NCBI GenBank assembly: GCA_023259575.1
Contig: JALRHN010000041.1
Span: 1-14,060, forward strand
Direction of reading: 5' to 3'
Length of the DNA stretch: 14,060 nt
From: Candidatus Kapaibacterium sp.
GTDB lineage: Bacteria > Bacteroidota > Ignavibacteria > Kapaibacteriales > UBA961
A program made the position numbers and the translations under genes. Within the stretch, counting starts at the first letter, position 1, and every line of letters begins with the position of its first letter. Below are positions 1 through 6,993 of the stretch, piece after piece. Under the pieces are notes generated by a model, which did no database searches, was not told the DNA's origin, and saw only the letters and a program-made list of their open reading frames with translations.

Positions 1-492
1 ATTATTGGCCATTCAGAAAGACGCACCATTTTTCATGAGACAAATGATATTATTATAAAAAAGTGTATTCAAGCCTTGGATTCTGGAATTATACCTATTG
101 TTTGCATAGGGGAATCTTTACAGCAGAGAGAAGAAGGCTTAACTTTAGAAATTATTCAATCACAAATACATGCTATTTGCTCTAATGAGATTATAACTAA
201 CCATGAACATGCGCATTCAATAATTTTTGCTTATGAACCAATTTGGGCAATTGGAACAGGCAAAGCAGCACAGCCTGAACAAGCAGAGGAAGTGCACATA
301 TATATAAGATCATTATTAAAAGAGTATTTCCCTGAATTTTATCTAACTATACCGCTTTTATATGGTGGAAGTGTTAATGGGGCAAATGCCAAAGAGTATT
401 TCTCAAAAAAAGACATCAATGGAGCCTTAGTAGGAGGCGCATCCTTACAAGCAGGAAGCTTTATAGAAATCGCTAAAGCAGCAATCCGCTAA
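1..492 (+). CDS. tpiA: Triosephosphate isomerase, 3' part (5' end outside the window)
   Basis: Glycolytic enzyme that interconverts dihydroxyacetone phosphate and glyceraldehyde 3-phosphate in the cytoplasm. The reading frame is open from base 1 and encodes the last 163 residues. At the very start is IIGHSERR, holding the electrophilic His of the active site. CIGESL follows, then YEPIWAIGTGKAA with the catalytic Glu and the mobile phosphate-gripping loop. The C-terminal phosphate-binding segments YGGSVN and LVGGASL are also present. Roughly 90 residues are missing at the N-terminus compared with the usual ~250, so the ATG at 76 is internal and not the start. The TAA stop (490-492) overlaps the TAG stop of the convergent SRPBCC gene. 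No terminator hairpin is visible between them. Confidence 0.97.
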   Translation: MIGHSERRTIFHETNDIIIKKCIQALDSGIIPIVCIGESLQQREEGLTLEIIQSQIHAICSNEIITNHEHAHSIIFAYEPIWAIGTGKAAQPEQAEEVHIYIRSLLKEYFPEFYLTIPLLYGGSVNGANAKEYFSKKDINGALVGGASLQAGSFIEIAKAAIR

Positions 493-941
493 TTACTTTC
501 AAGTATTTTTTTTGTAGCATTTTGTCTGTGGATAAACATAGATTTTATCATAGATTCAACGAATAAAACATGAGCACATAAGCCAAGAACTCCAAGTGGT
601 AACTCATATTGAAAATAGTCTGTCATTCTTGTATATCCATCACCAATATCTTCGAAAACTCTTCTTTGCATCATTGATTTGAAAGGGCCTTTTAACTGAA
701 TATCAGATAATAAAGAAGGATATTCAAATTCTACAAATTTCATATGCATTTCTGTTGGGATTAGCTTAAAATGCTTAACAATTAGGTGGACTTCTTGTCC
801 CACTCCGATGGGGTCGCATCTTTTTACCGAAATATCCAAATGTTTTGGAGATATTTCTAATAAATTCTTTGTGTCCGTATGAAACAGAAATGCCTCTTCT
901 TGATGACATTTAATGATAATACTTCTTTCAAAATAATGCAT
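489..941 (-). CDS. SRPBCC-fold (START-like) protein, possible ligand binder
   Basis: Predicted 150-residue cytoplasmic protein with no signal peptide or membrane segment. It begins FERSIIIKCHQEEAFLFHTD and continues through KGPFKSMMQRRVFEDIGDGYTRMTDYFQYELPLG, ending in a long helix with FIHRQNATKKIL. This order (opening strand, paired helices, seven-strand sheet, 'GPF...HR/RRVFE...TR.TD.vEYe.PLG', closing helix) is that of the SRPBCC proteins often annotated as COG4276-like. Members have a hydrophobic cavity, but the ligand is generally unknown and no specific function can be given here. I chose the ATG at 941. The longer frame starts with a GTG at 959 inside the loop of a hairpin and adds six residues (MSRLIF) unlike the family start. 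It is the last gene of the minus-strand adk group. Confidence 0.8.
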   Translation of the reverse strand: MHYFERSIIIKCHQEEAFLFHTDTKNLLEISPKHLDISVKRCDPIGVGQEVHLIVKHFKLIPTEMHMKFVEFEYPSLLSDIQLKGPFKSMMQRRVFEDIGDGYTRMTDYFQYELPLGVLGLCAHVLFVESMIKSMFIHRQNATKKILESN

Positions 942-946
942 AAAAA

Positions 947-986
947 TAAGCCTCGACACATAAAATAGTATATATATCGAGGCTTA
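947..986 (-). terminator. Hairpin between adk and the SRPBCC gene, likely terminator or attenuator
   Basis: A perfect 10-bp inverted repeat (taagcctcga at 947-956, tcgaggctta at 977-986) flanks a 20-base AT-rich loop. Read on the minus strand, the hairpin is followed at once by a short T run (946-942) and then the SRPBCC ATG at 941. On the + strand no T run follows. It therefore fits a leaky terminator after adk (stop at 1009). Because it touches the next gene's start, it could also act on that gene's translation. The T run is short and the loop is long, so termination is probably incomplete. Confidence 0.55.
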
Positions 987-1008
987 ACAGATTTGAAAAC
1001 AGAAAAGT

Positions 1009-1563
1009 TTATTCTTCAGGAAATACTTGATTAATTCTTCCATAGACAGTTTCTACATCAGCATTACCATCTATATTAACCATTTTACCAGAAGATTGAT
1101 AGTACTCTAATAATGGAGCTGTTTGTTCATTGTATACATTGAGTCTGTGACGTATAATGTCTTCATTATCATCTTGTCTTCCCCTTTTCAACATTCTTTG
1201 AACAATTTCTTCGCCATCTAAAGTAATATTAATAATCATTTTAATATCTTTTCCAAGTTCGCTTAACATATCATCCAAAGATCTGGCTTGCACCAATGTC
1301 CTTGGAAATCCATCAAGGATTGCTCCTTTTGCATATTCAGGTTTTTGGAGTGCTTCTTTTACTATTCCAGTTACAATTTCATCTGGCACTAAACCGCCAG
1401 ATTCTACATAACTTTTAGCTATTTTCCCCATTTCAGTTCCGGCAGAAATAGCATTTCTAAATGCTTCACCCGTTGATAAATGAAGAATATTTTTTCTTTC
1501 AGCGGCAATTGCAGCTTGAGTTCCTTTACCAACTCCTGGTGCACCAAACATGATGATTATCAT
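1009..1563 (-). CDS. adk: Adenylate kinase, short-LID form
   Basis: Interconverts ATP + AMP and 2 ADP in the cytoplasm, setting the adenylate energy charge. The 184-residue product opens with the P-loop GAPGVGKGT (residues 7-15). The AMP-binding segment LSTGEAFR (29-36) follows, then GLVPDE (57-62), the DGFPRT motif (84-89), and the short LID stretch KRGRQDDNEDIIRHRL (about 126-141). There is no inserted zinc-type LID, so this is the short bacterial/AK1-like form. The usual STGD is STGE here, a conservative change. The ATG at 1563 gives the standard distance to the P-loop; an ATG four codons in (MFGAPG) is possible but would leave the first strand short. A good Bacteroidota-type promoter lies about 45 bases upstream, so it need not depend on the TonB receptor gene before it. 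Confidence 0.97.
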   Translation of the reverse strand: MIIIMFGAPGVGKGTQAAIAAERKNILHLSTGEAFRNAISAGTEMGKIAKSYVESGGLVPDEIVTGIVKEALQKPEYAKGAILDGFPRTLVQARSLDDMLSELGKDIKMIINITLDGEEIVQRMLKRGRQDDNEDIIRHRLNVYNEQTAPLLEYYQSSGKMVNIDGNADVETVYGRINQVFPEE

Positions 1564-1607
1564 TGTAACTCCAAAAACTCCAGAACGGAATTCCTAACTT
1601 TTTTCTA

Positions 1608-1637
1608 CAAATATACAGGTTGAATGTCATTATTCAA
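1608..1637 (-). promoter_or_regulatory. Bacteroidota-type promoter for adk
   Basis: On the minus strand a TTG (1637-1635), a 19-base spacer, and TATATTTG (1615-1608) occur in order. This matches the primary sigma factor consensus of Bacteroidota (-33 TTG, about 19-20 bases, -7 TAnnTTTG) exactly. The predicted transcription start is near 1601, leaving a leader of about 38 bases before the adk ATG at 1563. It sits in the 96-base gap after the TonB receptor stop codon. Confidence 0.65.
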
Positions 1638-1659
1638 TATCTATCTATTCATTCTTACT

Positions 1660-3654
1660 CTATATTCTCATAGAAATAGACCCCAATAGTGAAAATCCAG
1701 GTAATGGATAATTATCAATCATCTCATATCGAGTATTGAGCACATTCCTTATATCAAGTCTTACTATTGTTGTAATATCAAAAAGCATAGTTTGTTTTTC
1801 AGCGAAAACTGATAATAGAAAAAAGTCTGATAACTCTGAGTCTCTATTATTATCAGGCAGGCTATATCTAGTGCCAGTATAGTTTATTGATAAGCCAAAA
1901 AAGTAAGAAGGAAAATGATAAGAAATAGAGCTAGAAGCTTGGTGCTTAGGAGTATAAGGTAATTGCTTACCTTTAGTAAAAGAATCCACACTATTATCTA
2001 CAACTTTTCTATAAGAATAAGCAGCTCTAACATGCAGATTAGAAATACTAATATTATCTTGAAAAGTACATTCTAATCCAGATGAATGAGTTTGCCCAAT
2101 ATTTCTTGCACTCCATTGCAAAGGAGATATTGGAATAGCAAATATTTGATTATTAAGATCAATACTATATATATCTAAATCAACAGATCTTCCTAAAGAT
2201 CTATATGCTAAACCAGCTTCTATATTTATTGAATGTTCTGGTTTTAATTGTGAAGTTCCATAATTGAGATAATAAAGTTCATTAAAAGAGGGTGCTCTAA
2301 AATCTTTACTAATTTTTGACTTAATCAGGAAATTTTCTGAAAGTATATAACCTGCAGAAACAAAAGCAGAGCTTGCATTTCCGATATCGCCTGAAAAAAA
2401 ATCAGCTCTTATTCCAGATTCACATTTGAATAATTCATATTGATAAGAAGCAGTTGTAGAAAAAGCTGCAAATCTTCTGCTGGGATTATTACCTGCATCT
2501 GGTTGCAACATTTCTCCAGATAAAGAAGTATATCCGCATTGAAAAGAGCTTTGCATCAATATTTCATTAACTATCTCATATTCCAATGAAGTGGTTGAGA
2601 TATATTCAGTATTAAGGAATGTGGATTGTACACCTGATTTACCAGCATATTTAGCAAAAGGATCGTTAAAAGTCATTATACCCTTTTTTATAGTACATGA
2701 ACTGTGAAGTCTAGGTAGAGAAGTTCTATTTAACGTATAATGGAAAGCAGTTAATGATTCATTTTCAGAGAAAACCGCTTGTGCATCTTCAACTTTACCA
2801 GACAAAACTGCCCCTGGAACTCCCCTTTTTGTTTGCCTAAAAATCGTAAATGCAGAAAAACTATGTTTATCTAAAGTATCAGACAATGCAGCCCGTGCAA
2901 AAACATGCAAAGAAGTTGATTGAGCATTTTGTCTGTTCATCTCTATTGTTTCTTTGAATCCTGCTGGCTGAAATTGAAATGGAAAAGAACCATCATAAGA
3001 AAGATAGTCAGAATGAAAAAAGTAATGTGAAGTACTATTGCCCCATTGATAAGACCCTTGAAGAGATCGCTCACCAAAAGAACCTATACTAGAATGTAGT
3101 AAAGCATGATTATCAATATTCCTAAATGGGAGATGTATATTTATGAGTCCGCCGATTGCGCCACTACCAGCAATTGTAGAAAATCCACCTTTTTGAACAA
3201 TATATTCCTGATTGTCTATTATTGGTAAAGTTCCAATATCAAACATGCCATTCTGAGGTGAAGTTAAAGCTATACCATCAATCAAAATAACAGATCTTTG
3301 TGGTCCTAAGCCCCGATTAGATATAAGTTTAAGTGATCCTGGACCTCCATAATCTCTTAAATCAGCAGAAGGAATTAATGATACAATAGCATCTAATCTG
3401 CGAGAAGATAGAGACTGGATATCTTGAGAATGTAGTTTGACATATGAAAATAATGGCACTCTATTTATTGTATCGATACCTCCATTGGCATTCTTTATTA
3501 TCGATTTTGTTTTAAATGTTTGTAGTGTATCTTTGTTCTTTAAAAAAGAAGAGCTTTCTTGAGAAGTTTGAGCATATAAATGCACATATGCTACCATACA
3601 ATACAAAGAAACAGTACTTATAATAGAATTTATTATTAAAAAAAACCTATACAT
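1660..3654 (-). CDS. TonB-dependent outer-membrane receptor, substrate unknown
   Basis: Predicted 664-residue outer-membrane gated channel driven by TonB/ExbBD. A signal peptide spans residues 1 to about 29 (hydrophobic core from FFLII to VHLYAQ). Next comes a plug domain, about 60-175, with LDAIVSLIPSADLRDYGGPGS, SNRGLGPQRSVILIDGIAL and GGFSTIAGSGAIGGLINIHLP, the last being the conserved end of the plug. The remaining ~490 residues alternate like a 22-strand beta-barrel and include KISKDFRAPSFNELYYLNYG and LKPEHSINIEAGLAY, motifs found near the end of most such barrels. DTLQTF at about 42-47 could be the TonB box (inference). The length and plug resemble BtuB-type cobalamin receptors, but no substrate-specific neighbour is present. 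There is no N-terminal CarboxypepD_reg repeat and no SusD partner, so it is not an obvious polysaccharide-utilisation (SusC-type) receptor. It is divergent from rimP. Confidence 0.88.
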   Translation of the reverse strand: MYRFFLIINSIISTVSLYCMVAYVHLYAQTSQESSSFLKNKDTLQTFKTKSIIKNANGGIDTINRVPLFSYVKLHSQDIQSLSSRRLDAIVSLIPSADLRDYGGPGSLKLISNRGLGPQRSVILIDGIALTSPQNGMFDIGTLPIIDNQEYIVQKGGFSTIAGSGAIGGLINIHLPFRNIDNHALLHSSIGSFGERSLQGSYQWGNSTSHYFFHSDYLSYDGSFPFQFQPAGFKETIEMNRQNAQSTSLHVFARAALSDTLDKHSFSAFTIFRQTKRGVPGAVLSGKVEDAQAVFSENESLTAFHYTLNRTSLPRLHSSCTIKKGIMTFNDPFAKYAGKSGVQSTFLNTEYISTTSLEYEIVNEILMQSSFQCGYTSLSGEMLQPDAGNNPSRRFAAFSTTASYQYELFKCESGIRADFFSGDIGNASSAFVSAGYILSENFLIKSKISKDFRAPSFNELYYLNYGTSQLKPEHSINIEAGLAYRSLGRSVDLDIYSIDLNNQIFAIPISPLQWSARNIGQTHSSGLECTFQDNISISNLHVRAAYSYRKVVDNSVDSFTKGKQLPYTPKHQASSSISYHFPSYFFGLSINYTGTRYSLPDNNRDSELSDFFLLSVFAEKQTMLFDITTIVRLDIRNVLNTRYEMIDNYPLPGFSLLGSISMRI

Positions 3655-3679
3655 AGGACAATACGTGGAAAAACTTCAT

Positions 3680-3687
3680 TATATTTG
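3680..3687 (+). promoter_or_regulatory. Possible -7 element for the rimP-nusA operon
   Basis: TATATTTG matches the Bacteroidota -7 consensus TAnnTTTG perfectly and lies in the divergent intergenic region 63 bases before the rimP ATG. No TTG stands at the expected -33 position (about 3658-3660 reads ACA), so support rests on the -7 alone. The predicted start site is near 3693. I see no equally good promoter for the divergent TonB receptor gene in the same 95 bases. Confidence 0.35.
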
Positions 3688-3697
3688 CAGTTGTTAG

Positions 3698-3727
3698 TGG
3701 GCGTTCAAAGGCGATTGCCCATTTTTT
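3698..3727 (+). promoter_or_regulatory. Small hairpin plus T run in the rimP leader
   Basis: TGGGC (3698-3702) can pair with GCCCA (3717-3721), and six T residues follow (3722-3727). This is the shape of a weak intrinsic terminator placed at the very 5' end of the predicted rimP-nusA transcript, about 20 bases before the rimP ATG. With only five base pairs and a 14-base loop it may be chance. If real, it would act as an attenuator of the operon. Confidence 0.22.
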
Positions 3728-3749
3728 ATTAGTATTAATCGTATTTATT

Positions 3750-4238
3750 ATGGCATTACAACTTCCTTCAGACATTAAAACTCTTTTGGAAGACATTTGT
3801 ACAACTTTTGATGCAACGCTTATTGACACAGTATTACGAGGCACAAAAGAACTTATGATGCTAGAACTATATATTGATACTCCTAATGGCATTACTTTAG
3901 ATATTTGTGAAAAAATCAATCGTAGATTATTGGAAATATCTGAAACAAATGAATTCATTAATGCAATTAGAAGCATAGAAGTTTCATCTCCAGGTGCAGA
4001 AAGGCCATTACAATACTATTGGCAATATCCAAGAAATATTGGAAGACTATTAGAAATAACATATACACAGGGTGATGCTCAAAATACTGGATTATTTACA
4101 TTAGTAGATGCTAATTCTGAATTTTGCTCTGTAAAAGAAAAGAATAAATCAAAAAAGAAATCTTCTGATAACGAAGATACTATTTTGACAATACCTTATA
4201 ATGAAATACAAAAAGCAATAGTTGTTTTACATATGTAA
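3750..4238 (+). CDS. rimP: Ribosome maturation factor RimP
   Basis: Cytoplasmic factor that helps late assembly of the 30S subunit, binding the free subunit near S12. The 162-residue product has the N-terminal alpha/beta domain (1 to about 85), with the family hallmark VSSPGAERPL (the usual form is SPGxDRPL). A small C-terminal SH3-like domain follows, with the strand pattern RLLEITY...GLFTLVDA...FCSVKE and a final IPYNEIQKAIVV. A Lys-rich insert (KEKNKSKKKSS) sits in the C-domain loop, a common position for such inserts. It is the first gene of the + strand operon and is followed 45 bases later by nusA, the usual order. Confidence 0.93.
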   Translation: MALQLPSDIKTLLEDICTTFDATLIDTVLRGTKELMMLELYIDTPNGITLDICEKINRRLLEISETNEFINAIRSIEVSSPGAERPLQYYWQYPRNIGRLLEITYTQGDAQNTGLFTLVDANSEFCSVKEKNKSKKKSSDNEDTILTIPYNEIQKAIVVLHM

Positions 4239-4283
4239 AACTTCTCATTAGATATTAATCTCATCAATTTTGTTAAGTGAACA

Positions 4284-5621
4284 ATGGCACGCCGTAAAGC
4301 TAAACCAAAGTACGATAAGAAGCTTATTATTGAAGCATTTGCAGATATGGCCCGTGAAAAGAGCATAGATAAAGATTTGCTCCAGGGTATGTTAGTTGAG
4401 ACTTTATCTCTTTTGATTCGAAAGAAATATGGTCAGGAAGCAAACTTTGATATTGTTGTTAATATGGACAAAGGTGACTTAGAGATTTATCTAATGCGCA
4501 CTATTGTAGAAGAAGTAGAAGACCCATCTTTACAAATATCATTGAAAGAAGTATCTACACGTTCTCAAGAAATCTATGAATTAGGTGATGAATTTATCGA
4601 AGAGATAACTCTTGAGAATATTGCAGAAAATTTTGGAAGAAGATTGATAGCTTTAGCTACTCAAACTCTCGGCCAAAGGATTCGTGATGTAGAAAAAGAC
4701 AATGTATTCAATGAGTACAATGATAAAGTTGGAGAAATTATTGTTGGCGAAGTATATCAGGTTCGCCCAGGTAGTTTACTTGTAATGCATAATAAGATTG
4801 AAATGAGAATGCCCCGTGAGGAGCAGATTCACAATGAGCGCTACAAGAAAAATATGTCTGTAAAAGCAATAATCAAAGAAGTAAGAAGAATGCAAGGCAG
4901 TGGTACACCTGATATCATTCTTTCAAGATCTGCAGATGAATTCTTGGCAAGGCTATTTGAAATCGAAATTCCAGAGGTATACGATGGAATCATCGAGATT
5001 AAATCTATTTCCAGAGATCCAGGTGAAAGAGCTAAAGTAGCAGTTCAATCTTTTGATGAAAGAGTTGACCCAGTTGGTGCATGTGTTGGTATGAAAGGCA
5101 TTAGAATTCACTCTATTGTTCGTGAATTAAACAATGAGAATATTGATGTTATAGAATATTCTTTAGATCCTAAAGTATTTATTGCCAGAGCATTAGCACC
5201 TGCAAGAGTTAAAGATATTGCTGTGTCTCCAGATACTAGATCCGCTACTGTATTAGTAGCAGATGATCAAGTTTCTTTAGCAATTGGAAGAAATGGACAA
5301 AATGTAAGACTTGCATCAAAATTGACAGGTTATAATATCACCTTGATTAAAGAAGGTGGAGAAGATATTGAGCTCATCGAATTCCGTGAAGAATTAGGAA
5401 GAGAAATGTATGACAATATCATTAATCTTGGAATTGATACAGCAAGAGAATTTTTAGAAGCAGATATTTATGAATTACTATCCTTACCAGGAATGAGTAA
5501 GCAAACATTGCTTGAAATCCGCCAGATAATTCTTACTGAATTTGATGAACAGGAAATAAGCGAAATATCTCAAGCAATATTGGAAGCCGATGAATTTAGT
5601 GATGATTCCGTAGAAGGTTAA
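4284..5621 (+). CDS. nusA: Transcription termination/antitermination factor NusA
   Basis: Binds RNA polymerase and nascent RNA to modulate pausing, termination and antitermination. The 445 residues show the full core. The N-terminal polymerase-binding domain is about 1-135 (LLQGMLVETLSLLIRKKYG...). An S1 domain follows at about 148-205 (VGEIIVGEVYQVRPGSLLV). KH1 spans about 230-300, with SRDPGERAKVAV and the loop GMKGIRI at 269-275. KH2 spans about 310-365, with SLAIGRNGQNVRLASKLTGY. After KH2 there is one helix-hairpin-helix-like segment (EFLEADIYELLSLPGMSKQTLLEI) and an acidic tail, not the two full repeats of E. coli. That is normal for this phylum. It is co-directional with rimP and with the IF2 N-terminal gene 50 bases downstream. 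Confidence 0.97.
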   Translation: MARRKAKPKYDKKLIIEAFADMAREKSIDKDLLQGMLVETLSLLIRKKYGQEANFDIVVNMDKGDLEIYLMRTIVEEVEDPSLQISLKEVSTRSQEIYELGDEFIEEITLENIAENFGRRLIALATQTLGQRIRDVEKDNVFNEYNDKVGEIIVGEVYQVRPGSLLVMHNKIEMRMPREEQIHNERYKKNMSVKAIIKEVRRMQGSGTPDIILSRSADEFLARLFEIEIPEVYDGIIEIKSISRDPGERAKVAVQSFDERVDPVGACVGMKGIRIHSIVRELNNENIDVIEYSLDPKVFIARALAPARVKDIAVSPDTRSATVLVADDQVSLAIGRNGQNVRLASKLTGYNITLIKEGGEDIELIEFREELGREMYDNIINLGIDTAREFLEADIYELLSLPGMSKQTLLEIRQIILTEFDEQEISEISQAILEADEFSDDSVEG

Positions 5622-5671
5622 GCAACACTTATAAATTTTTCAGTATTTTTTTCACATCAGCCCCAGGTTGT

Positions 5672-6955
5672 ATGTCAGCATCACAAGGTACACGTCTGTT
5701 CAAGCTAGCCTCCCAAATTAATATTGGAAAGGATGCTATTGTTGAATTCTTACAAGCTAAAGGATTCACTATTGAAAATAAACCTACAACAATGCTATCT
5801 GAAGAGATGGTTGATGTTGTTATGGATAAATTTGCACGCGAGGCCAAAGCAGCCGAAAAGCAACGTGAAAAATTAGAAAAATATCACACTGCACGTCATC
5901 CTGAAAAATCAGAGATCGGCAATGAAGATATTCATAATGAAGCTCCACCTTTAGTTCAAGAATCAATAGATAATTCTGAATCATCTAAGATTTCTGACAC
6001 AATTGAAAGCTTAGAACATATCCCAGTTCATGATATTTCTTCTATAGATACCGCAACAGAACCTATACAAGCACCTAATGATAAAGGCCATTTAGTAGGA
6101 ACTGTTATAGCTTTAGACAATTCATTTGACAAAAAGAATAAAAAGAAGTCGAATGTAAGTTCGCCAGCTCCTAAAAAAGAAGTTGCATCCAAGTCTGAGC
6201 CTCTTCCTGAATCTAAAGATATTGCTGCAGATTCCCCTATTTCCAGAAGTTCAGAAAATGAATCTGATACTAAAGCACCAAAAGAATCTGGAACTTCAAT
6301 CGATTCTAATCAAGACACTACTCTAGTTATATCTCCTGATGATAATAATGTAGATATATTATCAAATCCAATTTCTACAGAACATGCAGATGTACAACAC
6401 ACTGATGCTAAAGAAATTGAATCTATTGTTGAGACAACTCCAGAAGTAGAATCCAATGATTCTAATAGAAAAAAGAAAAAAAGGATAATGGAGATAGAGT
6501 ATGAAGCTGGAGCCATGCCTCAGTTACGTGGATTAACAGTAGTTGGCAAGATAGATTTAACGCCTCCACCAAAATCTACTCCACATCAAGGTAATCGTAA
6601 TAGAGACGATAGGCAACAACAAAGAAGAAATGATAGGCCACAACAAGGTGGTTCTAATCAAGATAGAAGATCTCAAGGACCTAGACCACAAGGAAATGAC
6701 AAAAAAGAAGGTGGCTTTGAGAGAAGAAATCCTAATGATCGTCCTAATAGATCTCAACAAACACCTAATCAGCATTCTATTGGCGAAAGGCTAAAAGCCA
6801 AAAGCCAAGAAGTTGCAATTAAAATTAGTGGCGCTATTACAGATGATGAAACGACTATCAAAACATCAAAGAAACCGCTAAAACCAAATGTAGTAGGAAC
6901 ACCTGGAGTTAAATCCCCAGTTGCAATAGATAAGAAAAAGAAAAAAAATGAATAA
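5672..6955 (+). CDS. IF2 N-terminal segment encoded as a separate gene (no GTPase domain)
   Basis: Sits exactly where infB belongs, 50 bases after nusA, and starts like a Bacteroidota IF2. Residues 7 to about 55 form an IF2_N helical domain (TRLFKLASQINIGKDAIVEFLQAKGF), followed by a charged helix (to about 72). A long Ser/Glu/Asp-rich linker with Lys patches comes next. A basic segment, KKKKRIMEIEYEAGAMPQ, precedes LRGLTVVGKIDL (about 283-295), a hallmark of the IF2 linker in this phylum. Then come an Arg/Gln/Asn-rich stretch (about 300-370) and the helix GERLKAKSQEVAIKISG. It ends at residue 427 with KKKKKNE. The second IF2_N module and the G, beta-barrel and fMet-tRNA binding domains are all absent, whereas full-length IF2 of this group is typically 900 residues or more. 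The stop codon lies in the left arm of a strong terminator, so no continuation exists on this strand. The C-terminal part of an IF2 lies on the minus strand at the right edge. The gene could be half of a two-piece IF2, a leftover after inversion, or a duplicate; 427 open codons favour function or a recent event. Confidence 0.8.
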   Translation: MSASQGTRLFKLASQINIGKDAIVEFLQAKGFTIENKPTTMLSEEMVDVVMDKFAREAKAAEKQREKLEKYHTARHPEKSEIGNEDIHNEAPPLVQESIDNSESSKISDTIESLEHIPVHDISSIDTATEPIQAPNDKGHLVGTVIALDNSFDKKNKKKSNVSSPAPKKEVASKSEPLPESKDIAADSPISRSSENESDTKAPKESGTSIDSNQDTTLVISPDDNNVDILSNPISTEHADVQHTDAKEIESIVETTPEVESNDSNRKKKKRIMEIEYEAGAMPQLRGLTVVGKIDLTPPPKSTPHQGNRNRDDRQQQRRNDRPQQGGSNQDRRSQGPRPQGNDKKEGGFERRNPNDRPNRSQQTPNQHSIGERLKAKSQEVAIKISGAITDDETTIKTSKKPLKPNVVGTPGVKSPVAIDKKKKKNE

Positions 6956-6993
6956 AAAAAACCTTCATGTTCAGCACATGAAGGTTTTTTTTT
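6954..6993. terminator. Strong bidirectional terminator shared by two convergent operons
   Basis: Arms at 6954-6970 and 6976-6992 (eight A, CCTTCATGT / ACATGAAGG, eight T) pair perfectly over 17 bp around the 5-base loop TCAGC. Nine T residues (6985-6993) follow the GC core on the + strand and eight on the minus strand, so it should work in both directions. Both stop codons lie in it: TAA of the IF2 N-terminal gene at 6953-6955 and TAA of the rsmI-family gene at 6992-6994. The two coding regions are only 36 bases apart. Confidence 0.9.

Noticed and set aside
942..959. GTG start at 959 for the SRPBCC gene
   Set aside because: It falls in the hairpin loop and adds six residues outside the family homology; the ATG at 941 is a better start.
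3655..3749. Minus-strand promoter for the TonB receptor
   Set aside because: No TAnnTTTG with a suitably spaced upstream TTG was found on this strand in the gap.
3647..3976. Minus-strand open frame of 109 codons over the rimP start
   Set aside because: It overlaps the well-supported rimP gene in antisense and crosses the intergenic region, with no recognisable domain.
5622..5671. Terminator or promoter between nusA and the IF2 N-terminal gene
   Set aside because: T runs are present but no stable inverted repeat or TAnnTTTG match precedes the start; the two genes look co-transcribed.
6930..6960. Sequencing frameshift in the A-tract that falsely truncates infB
   Set aside because: A frameshift cannot explain the loss of the G domain: beyond the tract is a terminator followed by the oppositely oriented rsmI, with no IF2 sequence in any + frame.
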